A program made the position numbers and the translations under genes. A DNA stretch of 64,000 nt, from positions 124,001 to 188,000 of the forward strand of contig JADIZV010000004.1 in NCBI GenBank assembly GCA_016704565.1, in the 5' to 3' direction. A model generated the notes under the pieces. The model had not been told where the DNA came from and did not search any database. It saw nothing but the letters and a program-made list of their open reading frames with translations. Shown here piece by piece: positions 8,881-17,853 of this stretch. Every line of letters begins with the position of its first letter. The first letter of the stretch is position 1. The stretch is from Candidatus Phosphoribacter baldrii. Its GTDB lineage: Bacteria; Actinomycetota; Actinomycetes; Actinomycetales; Dermatophilaceae.

Positions 8881-9864
8881 TTGACCATCAAAATTCTGAA
8901 CGCCTTGCTCGCCATCATCGGCGGCATCGGCGGCGCCATGATCTTGTTCTGGTTGCTCAACAAACTTGCCGAATCGCTCAAAGGCCGCTGGGAAGACCGG
9001 GTCAAGCCGTGGGTCTTCGCCGGCCCCGCGATCCTCGCCATCGGCGTCTACCTCATCTACCCGGCCATCGTCACGCTGCAGTACTCGTTCGCCAACGAGG
9101 ACGCGACGAAATACGTCGGCTTCAACAACTACAAAGACCTGTTGACCGACGCCACGTTCCTCTCGGTGCTGTTCAACAACCTCTTGTGGATCATCATCGT
9201 TCCGGCCCTCACCGTGGCTCTCGGCCTCGGCGTTGCGGTCCTCGCCGACCGGCTCCGGCCCAAGGGTGAGAAGCTCTCCAAGACGGTCATCTTCCTTCCG
9301 ATGGCCATCAGCATGGTCGGTGCCGCCACGATCTGGCGCTCGATCTACGAGTACCAGCCGAAGGGCAGCCCGCAGACCGGTCTGCTCAACGCCATCATGG
9401 GCGTGTTCGGCAAGGACCCGGTGTACTGGTACCAGATCGAGACGTGGCACCTCAACAGCCTGCTGTTGATGGTCATCCTCATCTGGACCCAGGTGGGCTA
9501 CTCCATGGTGTTGCTCTCCTCGGCCATCAAGGGCGTTCCTGAGGACACCATCGAGGCTGGCCGGATCGACGGCGCCGGTGAAAGGCGCATCTTCTTCAGC
9601 ATCGTCGTTCCCCAGATCTGGCCGACCGTGGTCACGGTGTTCATCACCGTCCTCATCGGTGTCATGAAGGTCTTCGACGTCGTGTACGTCACGACGAACG
9701 GTGCGTTCAACACCGACGTCGTGGGTCGGCGGTTCTTCTACGAGATGTTCACCAACCAGAACAGCGGGTATGCCGCGGCCATCGTCGTGCTCCTGATGAT
9801 CGCCATCACCCCCGTGCTCGTTTACCAGGTGAGGCAGTTCCGGGCTGAGGAGGCCAACCGATGA
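8881..9864 (+). CDS. ABC sugar transporter permease (MalF/UgpA type)
   Basis: A 327-residue integral membrane protein with about six or seven hydrophobic segments, the first at residues 8-27. The cytoplasmic EAA loop that contacts the ATPase is visible as EDTIEAGRIDGAGERRIFF, matching the EAA-x3-G consensus. It pairs with the next gene, whose ATG overlaps this stop by 4 bp. The start is TTG 8881, preceded by AGGGAGG; the sequence from there is hydrophobic and conserved in style. Together with the binding protein it forms a carbohydrate importer of the CUT1 group. The energising ATPase is not encoded nearby. Confidence 0.9.
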   Translation: MTIKILNALLAIIGGIGGAMILFWLLNKLAESLKGRWEDRVKPWVFAGPAILAIGVYLIYPAIVTLQYSFANEDATKYVGFNNYKDLLTDATFLSVLFNNLLWIIIVPALTVALGLGVAVLADRLRPKGEKLSKTVIFLPMAISMVGAATIWRSIYEYQPKGSPQTGLLNAIMGVFGKDPVYWYQIETWHLNSLLLMVILIWTQVGYSMVLLSSAIKGVPEDTIEAGRIDGAGERRIFFSIVVPQIWPTVVTVFITVLIGVMKVFDVVYVTTNGAFNTDVVGRRFFYEMFTNQNSGYAAAIVVLLMIAITPVLVYQVRQFRAEEANR

Positions 9865-10778
9865 CCACCGCAGTTCCGCCGAGCACCGACGCTCAAGTCA
9901 TTCGTCAGAGCAAGGCCGGCAGCGGCCCAGGCAGTGCGACCTGGCCGGTGCGGATCTTCGTCACCTTCCTCTGTCTCATCTGGCTGATCCCCGTCCTGGG
10001 TCTGCTCATCAGCTCGTTCCGCACGCGCGACGCCCAGTTCAACTCCGGTTGGTGGACGGCGATCGCCAACCCGCTGGAATTCACCCAGTGGACCGTCAAC
10101 AACTACGCCCAGGTGCTGACGACGAACGACTCCGGCATCAACATGGGCCAGGCGTTCATCAACAGCTTCATCGTCACGGTGCCGGCAACGGTGATCCCGA
10201 TCCTCATCGCGGCGTTTGCGGCCTATGCCTTCACCTTCATGGAGTGGAAGGGACGCGACCTGGTCTTCGTCATCATCGTCGGCCTGCTCGTCGTCCCCAA
10301 CCAGGTGGCCCTCGTGCCCCTGCTGAAGCTCTACAGCAGCCTGGGCCTCAACGGCACCTTCCTCGCGGTGTGGCTCGCCCACATCGGCTTCGGTATGCCG
10401 TTGGCCGTCTACATCTTGCGCAACTACATGTCGTCCTTGCCCAAGGCCGTCATCGAGTCGGCGAAGATCGACGGTGCCAGCCACTTCACGACGTTCTGGC
10501 GGCTCATCATCCCGATGTCCACCCCGGCGCTGGCTTCGTTCGCGATCTTCCAGTTCCTCTGGGTGTGGAACGACCTGCTCATCGCTCTGCTCTTCCTCGG
10601 CCGTGGTGAGAACACCATCGCGACCGTGGCCCTGCAGGGCTTGCAAGGTCAGACGGGTCAGGGCCGTGAGCTCATCCCGTCGGCGGGCTTCATCACCATC
10701 ATTGTCCCGCTGATGGTCTTCCTGTCGCTGCAGCGGTACTTCATCCGCGGTATGACCTCCGGCGCCGTCAAGGGCTGA
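9861..10778 (+). CDS. ABC sugar transporter permease (MalG/UgpE type)
   Basis: A 305-residue integral membrane protein with about six transmembrane segments. The EAA loop is seen as VIESAKIDGASHFTTFWRLI. The ATG overlaps the stop of the MalF-type gene (ATGA), which indicates translational coupling, and the N-terminal 30 residues form a polar cytoplasmic tail before the first membrane helix. It is the second pore subunit of the CUT1-type importer. A strong terminator hairpin follows at 10798-10835, which separates the transporter genes from the glycosidase genes, although read-through is possible. Confidence 0.9.
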   Translation: MTTAVPPSTDAQVIRQSKAGSGPGSATWPVRIFVTFLCLIWLIPVLGLLISSFRTRDAQFNSGWWTAIANPLEFTQWTVNNYAQVLTTNDSGINMGQAFINSFIVTVPATVIPILIAAFAAYAFTFMEWKGRDLVFVIIVGLLVVPNQVALVPLLKLYSSLGLNGTFLAVWLAHIGFGMPLAVYILRNYMSSLPKAVIESAKIDGASHFTTFWRLIIPMSTPALASFAIFQFLWVWNDLLIALLFLGRGENTIATVALQGLQGQTGQGRELIPSAGFITIIVPLMVFLSLQRYFIRGMTSGAVKG

Positions 10779-10797
10779 GGTCACCCGCACCATCGAG

Positions 10798-10835
10798 GTC
10801 GAGCCCGCTCCCCCACTGTGGGGTGCGGGCTCGAC
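10798..10835 (+). terminator. Rho-independent-type hairpin after the transporter genes
   Basis: Arms gtcgagcccgc (10798-10808) and gcgggctcgac (10825-10835) are perfectly complementary. An inner CCCCAC/GTGGGG pair extends the stem, and TTCTT follows. It begins 19 bases after the MalG-type stop. The 16-mer CGCACCATCGAGGTCG at 10787-10802 overlaps its left arm and recurs in the terminator at 52539-52580. Confidence 0.85.
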
Positions 10836-10860
10836 TTCTTCGAGAGCTTCGTGAAGGACG

Positions 10861-12480
10861 ATGACGACGCCGAACCATCCGACAGTGCTGCCGACACGCA
10901 GCCTGTTCCGCGCCACCGACCGCGTAGCCGTCGAGATCCGCGACCTGCGTCAGTCGGCAGAGCTGACGGTGCACCGCGACGGCGCCGTCCTTTCCAGCCA
11001 CCCCGTCTCGAGTGCTGGTGTCATTCCTTTGGGTGAGTTGGAGCCGGGGTCCTACGGCATCTCGCTCCGGGCCGGCGACCAGCAGATCGCTCGCTCCGCG
11101 GTGCAGATCGCCGGGTCTGGTGGCGACCGAGGCATCCTGCGCTACGCGTTCGTCGCCGACTATCGCCCCGACCGCAGCGTGGCCGACCTGGCCGCCGTCG
11201 CCGACAATCTCCGTCGTCTGCACATCACCGGCGTCCAGTTCTACGACTGGGCCTACCGCCACGCCGACCTGCTCGGCGGTGGCGAACGTTACGCCGACGC
11301 CCTGGGTAGCCCCGTCGACCTCGGCACGGTCCGCGCCCTGATCGCCACGTGCCACGAGGTGGGCGCCGACGCGCTCGGGTATGCCGCGGTCTACGGAGTC
11401 GGCAACGACGAATGGCCGGCTTGGGAGTCGCTCGCGATCACCGATGCCGACGGCACGGCATACGGGCTCGGGGACTTTCTGCGACTGGTTGACCCGGGCG
11501 CCCCCACCTGGCTCTACCACTTCGGCAACGATCTAGCAGAAGCGTTGGCGCAGTGCGGTTTTGACGGCTTCCACCTCGATCAGTATGGCTACCCAAAGGT
11601 GGCACTGCGCACGGACGGCACCCGGGTCGACCTCACCGAGAGCTTCGTGCACCTCATCGAATCGGTCCGCGAGCGCGTGCCTGGCGCCCGGCTGGTCTTC
11701 AACAACGTCAACGACTTCCCCACCTGGGCCAGTGCTCAGGCACCGCAGGACGCCGTCTACATCGAGGTGTGGGAACCCCACTCCACCCACGCAGCCCTTG
11801 CGCAGGTGATCGGCCGCGCGCGGTCCGTGGCCGGCGGGCGGCCGGTCGTCATCGCGGCATACCAGCAGGTGTATGCCGTCGCCCCCCGCGAGGAAGCCGA
11901 CCGCGCGACCGCCCTGACGATGGCCACGGTGTTCTCCCACGGCGCGACCCACCTGCTGGCCGGGGAGGCCGACCGGATCCTCGTGGACCCCTACTACGTC
12001 CGCAACCACGTGGCGGAGCCGGGGACCGTCGACCTGTTGGCGCGCTACTACGACTTCCTCACCGAGCACCACGACCTGCTCATCCCATCGGGGATCGTCG
12101 AGGTCACCGGCTCCTACGCGGCCTCCTACAACGATGACCTCGACGTCTCGTATGCCGCCGCGACAGTGAGCGGTACGGCCAGGCCTGGGGTCGTGTGGCG
12201 CCGGATCACCGCGGTCGGTGATGCCCTGGTGGTGCACCTCATCAACCTCTCTGGGGCCACCGACTGCCGCTGGGACGCACCGCAGGGACCGCCGGGAACT
12301 CCCGGGGCGGGCACTCTGCGGATGCGGCGCGTCGGGCCCGACGTTCCGGCGGTGTATGCCGCCGACCCGGACGCGAGTGGTCACCTGGAGCCGCTGGTGG
12401 TCGCGGTGGACGGCACCCACGCCACCGTGCACCTGCCGCCACTGGCGACCTGGCAGATGATTGTCGTCAGGTCCAGGTGA
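10861..12480 (+). CDS. Glycoside hydrolase family 66 protein (dextranase / cycloisomaltooligosaccharide glucanotransferase-like)
   Basis: A 539-residue protein with a TIM-barrel of the GH66 type. The catalytic nucleophile region reads FDGFHLDQYG (Asp240) and the acid/base region VYIEVWEPH (Glu302), both positioned as in GH66 enzymes, which act on alpha-1,6-glucan (dextran) by endo-hydrolysis or cyclisation. There is no signal peptide, so this version probably works in the cytoplasm on imported oligosaccharides rather than on extracellular dextran. An N-terminal beta domain (1-90) and a C-terminal beta domain (about 430-539) flank the barrel. It is shorter than secreted GH66 enzymes. AAGGA precedes ATG 10861. 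Substrate assignment is inferred from family and neighbours. Confidence 0.85.
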   Translation: MTTPNHPTVLPTRSLFRATDRVAVEIRDLRQSAELTVHRDGAVLSSHPVSSAGVIPLGELEPGSYGISLRAGDQQIARSAVQIAGSGGDRGILRYAFVADYRPDRSVADLAAVADNLRRLHITGVQFYDWAYRHADLLGGGERYADALGSPVDLGTVRALIATCHEVGADALGYAAVYGVGNDEWPAWESLAITDADGTAYGLGDFLRLVDPGAPTWLYHFGNDLAEALAQCGFDGFHLDQYGYPKVALRTDGTRVDLTESFVHLIESVRERVPGARLVFNNVNDFPTWASAQAPQDAVYIEVWEPHSTHAALAQVIGRARSVAGGRPVVIAAYQQVYAVAPREEADRATALTMATVFSHGATHLLAGEADRILVDPYYVRNHVAEPGTVDLLARYYDFLTEHHDLLIPSGIVEVTGSYAASYNDDLDVSYAAATVSGTARPGVVWRRITAVGDALVVHLINLSGATDCRWDAPQGPPGTPGAGTLRMRRVGPDVPAVYAADPDASGHLEPLVVAVDGTHATVHLPPLATWQMIVVRSR

Positions 12481-12523
12481 GAGCAATGCGACTCGCATCG
12501 TCCACCTACGCAAGGATGCCGGA

Positions 12524-13477
12524 GTGACCATCGTCGACCCTGCGTGCTCGCGGGTGTGGGATACCGGTGCGCTCCCCGCGTGGGGCACGGCTGCGCGAGC
12601 AGACTTCGTCGTGGCTCTGGAGCAGAACGGTCCGTGGGGCCGCGTCGCAGCCACCCAATCGCACCTGGACCCGGCCTTGGGGGCGGCCCTGGATGCCCAC
12701 GTGTCCGGGTTGGGCGGACGTCTGCTGCTCATCCGTCGGCCCGGCCGCCATGCCGAACAGGCCCCTCAGACCGACGCCGAACCGGAGGCCAGGGGCGCCG
12801 GTGCGGGCGCGGGTGCCGATGGGGCCAGACCGCAGCAGTCGACCCGGCGCACGTACATCGCGCGCACGGGTCCGGGCGGATGGCTCGTGCGAGCCGACCT
12901 GACCGATCCGGCGATGCTGCTGGGCCTCGGCGCCGACGAACTGGCCAGCGCTGGGGCGACGGCAGGCCGCCTGGGTGGAGCCCTCGACACCGTGCCACTC
13001 CTGCTCGTCTGCACCAACGGGCGACGCGACGCGTGCTGCGCTCAGCGGGGCCGGGTCGTCACCAGCGCGTTCGTCTCCGGCGGGTTCGCCACGGCCGCCC
13101 CGGACCAGGTCTGGGAGACGAGCCATACCGGAGGGCACCGCTTCGCACCGACCGCAGTGCTGCTGCCGTGGGGTCGCGTGCTGGCCCGACTCGACCCCGA
13201 GTTGGCAGCCGGTGCCCTCGACGCCGCCGCTTCCGGCAGGCTGGCACCGGCGCTGCTCGGGCGGGTGCACGATCGAGGGCCGATGCACCTCCCCCCTGCG
13301 GAGCAGGCCGCCGATGCCTGGCTGCGCCGGCAGACCGATCGCCGCGACCTCGACGATCCGATGGATGATCTGCGCGAGCAGGTGGACGTCGTGGCCCGGC
13401 AGGGACCCATGCTGCCCGAGTCATGCGGTAAGGCCGCCGTCCCGACGATCGTCTACGCGCCGAGCTGGCGAGCATGA
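12524..13477 (+). CDS. Sucrase/ferredoxin-like family protein (Suc_Fer-like)
   Basis: A 317-residue protein of the Suc_Fer-like (thioredoxin-fold ferredoxin-like) family. The diagnostic segments are CTNGRRDACCAQRG near the middle and ETSHTGGHRFAPTAVLLPWG after it; the paired cysteines resemble the iron-sulfur or redox site of the family. The biochemical role is not established, and the 'sucrase' name in databases comes from an early misassignment, so its place in a sugar locus should not be over-read. GTG 12524 is preferred over an upstream in-frame start because AAGGA lies 7 bases before it and the earlier codons overlap the GH66 gene. A low-complexity Ala/Gly/Glu linker lies around residues 75-105. 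Confidence 0.8.
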   Translation: MTIVDPACSRVWDTGALPAWGTAARADFVVALEQNGPWGRVAATQSHLDPALGAALDAHVSGLGGRLLLIRRPGRHAEQAPQTDAEPEARGAGAGAGADGARPQQSTRRTYIARTGPGGWLVRADLTDPAMLLGLGADELASAGATAGRLGGALDTVPLLLVCTNGRRDACCAQRGRVVTSAFVSGGFATAAPDQVWETSHTGGHRFAPTAVLLPWGRVLARLDPELAAGALDAAASGRLAPALLGRVHDRGPMHLPPAEQAADAWLRRQTDRRDLDDPMDDLREQVDVVARQGPMLPESCGKAAVPTIVYAPSWRA

Positions 13478-13586
13478 GACCCGTCCGCAAACGACCAGCC
13501 CGCAGAAGAGGGGCAGCCGGGTGCCCAGTCCAGCGCCGTCAACCCCGCGCCGATATCGAGCGGGAACATCTCACCGGAGGCACGCC

Positions 13587-15782
13587 ATGACTACCGCCCC
13601 GTCCGTGCCGACCATGCTCCACTTGCGCCTCGGTGGGACGAGCGTGGTCGCGCGTCTGGACGACGCCGCCCTGCCGTGCGTGCTGCACTGGGGACCCGAC
13701 CTCGGCGACGTGTCGACCCAGGCGCTGGATGAACTGCAGATCGCGTTGACACCTCCCTACGTCGACTCGGCGATCAGCTCGCAAGCAGCGGTCGCGCTCC
13801 TGCCGCAACACTCGTCGGGGTGGCTCGGCCGACCTGGGCTGCTCGGCAGCCGAGCCGGCGGACGCTCGTGGTCGGTGTCCTTCGATCGGGTCGAACACCG
13901 CGTCGAGACCGCCGGGTCGGCGGACTGGGCGGACGGCGCCGCCGGGGCGGTGCGGTTGCGCAGCGTCGGCCTGGACCGGCCCAGCGCCCTCGAAGTCACG
14001 ACCGAGATTGAGGTGCACCCCAGCGGATTGGTCCGGGTCCGTGCCCAGGTGCGCAACCTCGGCGCCGACGACTACGAGGTCGCCCACCTGTTGCCCGCTT
14101 TGCCGGTGCCGGCGGAGGCGGGTGAGCTGCTCGACATGACCGGACGGCATACCCATGAGCGGACCCCGCAACGGCGGCCCTTCGACCCCGGGGCCTGGGT
14201 GCGGGAGGCGTGGGGCGGACGGCCGGGCCACGACTCGGCGACGGTCATGTGTGCCGGTGAGCCCGGCTTCGGCTTCCGGTCCGGACGGGTCTGGGGCGTC
14301 CATGTGGCGCACAGCGGTAACCAGGTCGTCCTGGCCGAGCACTCGACGGCGGGCTGGCGGCTGCTGCGGGGCGGGGAGGTCCTCCTTCCGGGCGAGGGCG
14401 TCCTACACCCGCAGGAGAGCTACTCCTCCCCCTGGCTGGTGGCCTCCTGGGGCGAGGGGTTGGACGCCTTCTCCCAGCGCGTTCATCGCTTCCTGCGGGC
14501 CCAGCCCCACCACCCGCGTGGCCCGCGCCCCGTCCTGCTCAACACGTGGGAGGCCGTCTACTTCGACCACGACCTGGGCAAGCTCATCACCCTGGCCGAC
14601 CGGGCCGCCGAGCTCGGCATCGAGCGCTTCGTCCTGGACGACGGGTGGTTCCGGCATCGGCGCTCCGATCAGGCCGGCTTGGGTGACTGGTTCGTCGACG
14701 AGGGAGTCTGGCCCGATGGGCTGCACCCGTTGGTCGACCATGTGCACGGGCTCGGCATGGACTTCGGGCTGTGGTTCGAGCCCGAGATGATCAACCTCGA
14801 CTCCGATCTCGCCCGCGAGCATCCCGACTGGGTCTTCCAGACCGATCACGGGCCGGGCCTGCCGTCCCGCTACCAGCACGTGCTCGACCTGGGTCACCCG
14901 GCGGCATACGCCTTCGTCCTCGAGCGGATGAGCACGCTAGTCGGCGAATACCGGATCGCCTTCATCAAGTGGGACCACAATCGGCCGCTCGTCGACGCCG
15001 GGCACTCCCCTGACGGCAGCCCGGGCGTCCACATCCACACCGAGGCGGTCTATCGCCTCATGGCCGAGCTCAAGGCTCGCCACCCGGGGCTGGAGATCGA
15101 GTCGTGCTGCGGCGGCGGTGGTCGGGTGGACCTGGGCATCATCGAACACACCGACCGGGTCTGGGTGTCGGACTGTATCGACGCCCACGAGCGTCAACGT
15201 CTGGTGCGCTGGACCGGGCTGCTGCTGCCACCGGAACTTCTCGGCACACACGTCGGGTCGGGAGCCGACCACTCGACGCACCGGCTGCTGCACCTGGGCT
15301 TCCGAGCGGGCACCGCGATGTGGGGGCACCTCGGGGTCGAGTGGGACCTCACCACGGCCTCGTCAGCCGACCTCGACACCCTGGCTGCCTGGATCGCCTT
15401 CCACAAGGAGGTCCGTGAGTTGCTGCACACCGGCGATGTCGTGCACGCCGACCTGCCCAACCCGGCGCTACTGCTCGAAGGAGTCGTCGCCACGGACCGG
15501 TCCGACGCTCTCTACCGCCTGGCCGCCCTCGACCTCACCGTCACCTGGCCGGCCGGCCGGGTCCGTCTGCCTGGGCTCGACCCGGCGCGGGACTACCACG
15601 TCAGTGCCCAGGCACCCGGTGATGCGGCAGCCGCCACTTTCCCACCCGGGTGGGGTCCCTCGGGCGTCACCCTGCCCGGGCGGGTCCTGCGTGAGGTGGG
15701 TATCCAGGCGCCCCTGCTCAATCCCGACCAACTGGTGCTGCTGCGTGCACGTGCGCTGCCTACCGCCGCTGTGCCGGTCTGA
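13587..15782 (+). CDS. Glycoside hydrolase family 36 protein (alpha-galactosidase type)
   Basis: A 731-residue GH36 enzyme with an N-terminal beta-sandwich and a central TIM barrel. Motifs in order are RFVLDDGWF, GLWFEPEM, IKWDHNRP with nucleophile Asp463, ESCCGGGGRVDLG, and WVSDCIDAHERQ with acid/base Asp529. GH36 members mostly remove terminal alpha-1,6-galactose from melibiose or raffinose-family sugars; some act on related alpha-linked sugars. No signal peptide is present, so it should degrade sugar brought in by the neighbouring importer. ATG 13587 follows GGAGG (13576-13580) at ideal spacing. Upstream sequence in the same frame is antisense-like noise over the Suc_Fer gene and is excluded. 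Confidence 0.9.
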   Translation: MTTAPSVPTMLHLRLGGTSVVARLDDAALPCVLHWGPDLGDVSTQALDELQIALTPPYVDSAISSQAAVALLPQHSSGWLGRPGLLGSRAGGRSWSVSFDRVEHRVETAGSADWADGAAGAVRLRSVGLDRPSALEVTTEIEVHPSGLVRVRAQVRNLGADDYEVAHLLPALPVPAEAGELLDMTGRHTHERTPQRRPFDPGAWVREAWGGRPGHDSATVMCAGEPGFGFRSGRVWGVHVAHSGNQVVLAEHSTAGWRLLRGGEVLLPGEGVLHPQESYSSPWLVASWGEGLDAFSQRVHRFLRAQPHHPRGPRPVLLNTWEAVYFDHDLGKLITLADRAAELGIERFVLDDGWFRHRRSDQAGLGDWFVDEGVWPDGLHPLVDHVHGLGMDFGLWFEPEMINLDSDLAREHPDWVFQTDHGPGLPSRYQHVLDLGHPAAYAFVLERMSTLVGEYRIAFIKWDHNRPLVDAGHSPDGSPGVHIHTEAVYRLMAELKARHPGLEIESCCGGGGRVDLGIIEHTDRVWVSDCIDAHERQRLVRWTGLLLPPELLGTHVGSGADHSTHRLLHLGFRAGTAMWGHLGVEWDLTTASSADLDTLAAWIAFHKEVRELLHTGDVVHADLPNPALLLEGVVATDRSDALYRLAALDLTVTWPAGRVRLPGLDPARDYHVSAQAPGDAAAATFPPGWGPSGVTLPGRVLREVGIQAPLLNPDQLVLLRARALPTAAVPV

Positions 15783-15998
15783 TGAGCTCCCCACCGGATC
15801 GCTGGTCACCTGCCATCCGGGTCAGGCCAACGCGCTCGAAGGTCCGGCTTTGTTGCAACCTGTGGGTTGAGAGTAGATTGACGAGTAGAGCGCGCACTCG
15901 CGCGCTTTGTGTCAAATCCGGGCAGCCTGTTGCGGTGGGTTGTTGCAGGGGAGTCAACCATTCTGCCCGTCTGCGGGCGTCATCAGACGGAGGTCGGC
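15783..15998 (+). promoter_or_regulatory. Regulator upstream region with palindromic elements
   Basis: This 216-bp gap holds a TTGCAA (15853-15858) and TAGATT (15874-15879) pair with a short 15-bp spacer, an AGCGCG/CGCGCT inverted repeat (15889-15906), and repeated TTGTTGC-type words near the GTG start. These are plausible promoter and autoregulatory elements for the LacI gene, but no copy of the operator word at 7241 is recognised. Confidence 0.35.
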
Positions 15999-17021
15999 GT
16001 GCAACAACCGACAATCGCTGATGTTGCTCGCGCGGCTGGCGTGTCCGTTGCGACCGTGTCGCGCGCCCTACGCGGACTGGACAAGGTGCACCCAGAGACC
16101 CGCGAACGCGTCGTCCAAGCCGCTGCTCAGCTCGACTACATCGCCAGCCCCACGGCCTCCGGTCTGGCCTCAGGACGCAGCCGCCTGATCGGGATCATCA
16201 CGCCCTTCATGGCACGGTGGTTCTTCACCGGCATCATGAGTGCCATCGAGAAGACCCTTCGGGAGCACCAGCACCACATCTTGCTCATGGACCTGGAGCG
16301 CAGCGAGACCTCCATGTCCCGCCTCTCCCTCACCCAGGGGATGCTCTTCAAGCGGGTCGACGGCCTCATCGTCATCAACGTCGAGATGCAGGACGCCGAG
16401 CGTGACCTCGTCCGTCGCCTCGGGCTGCCTGTGGTCGCCGTCGGCAGCCCGTTCGAGGACTCCCCGTGCGTGGGCATCGACGACATCGGCTCGGCCGCCC
16501 TGGCCGCCGAACACCTGTTGGCGCTGGGTCATCGCAAGATCGCCTATGTCGGCAGGGACTACCCCGAGGCGGCACCGCGAAAGACACCGATCGACCGGCT
16601 GGAGGGTTTCCACCAGGCGATGTCCCGAGCCGGCATCAACACCCCGCCGACTTGGGTGCTCGACTCCGACTGGACCGCTGGAGACTCGCGCGCCTCGGCC
16701 ATGGCCTTGCTGTCTGGTCCCGACCGGCCGACCGCGGTCCTCGCCGCCTCCGACGAGATGGCCCTCGGTGTGTGGGGCGCAGCCCGCCAACTCGGTCTGG
16801 AGGTGCCGAGGGACCTGTCCATCGTCGGGATCGACGACCACGAGTTGGCCCCCGTATTCGGCCTCACCACCGTGCGTCAGGATGTCGCCGCCCAGGGAGT
16901 CGCAGCGGCCAGCACCTTGCTCGCCCTTCTCGGGCTCTATGACCCCTCAGCGATCCCTGACCAGACCTTCCCGGTCGAACTCGTCATCCGCGGGTCGACC
17001 ACAGCCCCTGCGAAGCCCTAG
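15999..17021 (+). CDS. LacI-family transcriptional regulator of the sugar locus
   Basis: A 340-residue LacI/GalR regulator. The N-terminal helix-turn-helix is IADVARAAGVSVATVSRAL (residues about 5-23), followed by the hinge and a periplasmic-binding-protein-like effector domain (LIGIITPFMARWFFTGIMSA onward). GTG 15999 is chosen because GGAGG lies 5 bases upstream and the HTH then begins at residue 5, as usual in the family; longer starts add a non-family N-terminus. Its position after the transporter and glycosidase genes suggests it represses them until an oligosaccharide binds. A candidate operator lies at 7241. It ends the locus and faces the opposite-strand Bat-type operon. Confidence 0.9.
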   Translation: MQQPTIADVARAAGVSVATVSRALRGLDKVHPETRERVVQAAAQLDYIASPTASGLASGRSRLIGIITPFMARWFFTGIMSAIEKTLREHQHHILLMDLERSETSMSRLSLTQGMLFKRVDGLIVINVEMQDAERDLVRRLGLPVVAVGSPFEDSPCVGIDDIGSAALAAEHLLALGHRKIAYVGRDYPEAAPRKTPIDRLEGFHQAMSRAGINTPPTWVLDSDWTAGDSRASAMALLSGPDRPTAVLAASDEMALGVWGAARQLGLEVPRDLSIVGIDDHELAPVFGLTTVRQDVAAQGVAAASTLLALLGLYDPSAIPDQTFPVELVIRGSTTAPAKP

Positions 17022-17076
17022 CTCAACCTAGCCACCGCTGGGGGGACACCCGCCCGGAGCCGCGCGAGCGGCATAC

Positions 17077-17853
17077 TCACCAGGGTTTGGCCGCCGGGTT
17101 AGCCGAACCGCCCCCACCCGCCGGGTTTCCTTGCCCGTCCGGCCCGTTCTGCTGGCGGTCCTGCTGGTTCTCATGGGTCTGCTGGTCGAGTTCATCCGCC
17201 TTGCGCTGCTGCTCGGCCTGCTGCTGCGCATCGCTCGACTGGTCACCGCCGGAGGACTGCTGGGGGTTGAGCTTCTGTTCGGCCCGGTCACCGGCCGCTT
17301 CGGCCTTCTGCCCGGCCCCGTCCGCCGCTGGCGGGAAACACCCCGGAGGCGCCGCATCGGCGACCGCCTTGGTGCGGGTCCAGTAGTCCTTCGCCGCGAC
17401 CTCGTCGCCGGCCGCCTTGGCGGCATCGCCCAGTTTCTCCAGCGCCAGCGCCAGATTGACCCGGATCTGACACGAGTCGATCGAGTCGGGCGGCGCCAAC
17501 TCCAACGCCTGCTCGAACTGCGCCCGCGCGCTGTCCAGATCGCCGGCCAGCACGAAGGCGTCGCCGCGCGCGAAGGGAGCCTTGTGCCGCTCGACAACGT
17601 TGAGGAACGACATCCGATCAGCCGCCTCGAAGACCGTGTGCGCTGCCGCGGCGAAGAAGCCGTCAACTGCCTGTGTGGCGGCGGCGCTCATCGTCAGCAG
17701 TTTGACGGCCACAAGGATGGCCACGAACGCGGGCCCGATCGACCAACTGATCAGGCGCCGCCGCATGGCGAGCCGCGCGTGTCGGGCGGCCGCCGGTTCG
17801 TCCGGATCGAGGGCTGCGGGGCGCGCCGGCGCCGGGTGGGGAGCGAGCGTCAT
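17077..17853 (-). CDS. Membrane-anchored TPR-like protein (BatC-like), Gln-rich tail
   Basis: A 258-residue protein with one transmembrane helix (about residues 35-57), TPR-like alpha-helical repeats (ARAQFEQALELAPPDSIDSC, VNLALALEKLGDAAKAAGD), and a low-complexity Gln/Asp/Gly tail from about residue 200. It is the last gene of the MoxR/DUF58/VWA operon, and its ATG overlaps the preceding stop (ATGA). The same final position is occupied by TPR proteins (BatC/BatE) in aerotolerance-type operons. The molecular role is unknown; TPRs suggest a scaffolding task at the membrane with the two VWA proteins. It is the least conserved member, so the name rests on context. Confidence 0.75.
   Translation of the reverse strand: MTLAPHPAPARPAALDPDEPAAARHARLAMRRRLISWSIGPAFVAILVAVKLLTMSAAATQAVDGFFAAAAHTVFEAADRMSFLNVVERHKAPFARGDAFVLAGDLDSARAQFEQALELAPPDSIDSCQIRVNLALALEKLGDAAKAAGDEVAAKDYWTRTKAVADAAPPGCFPPAADGAGQKAEAAGDRAEQKLNPQQSSGGDQSSDAQQQAEQQRKADELDQQTHENQQDRQQNGPDGQGNPAGGGGSANPAAKPW

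Noticed and set aside
12975..13586. N-terminal extension of the GH36 gene over the Suc_Fer gene
   Set aside because: It lacks family similarity, overlaps a well-supported gene, and ATG 13587 has an ideal ribosome-binding site.
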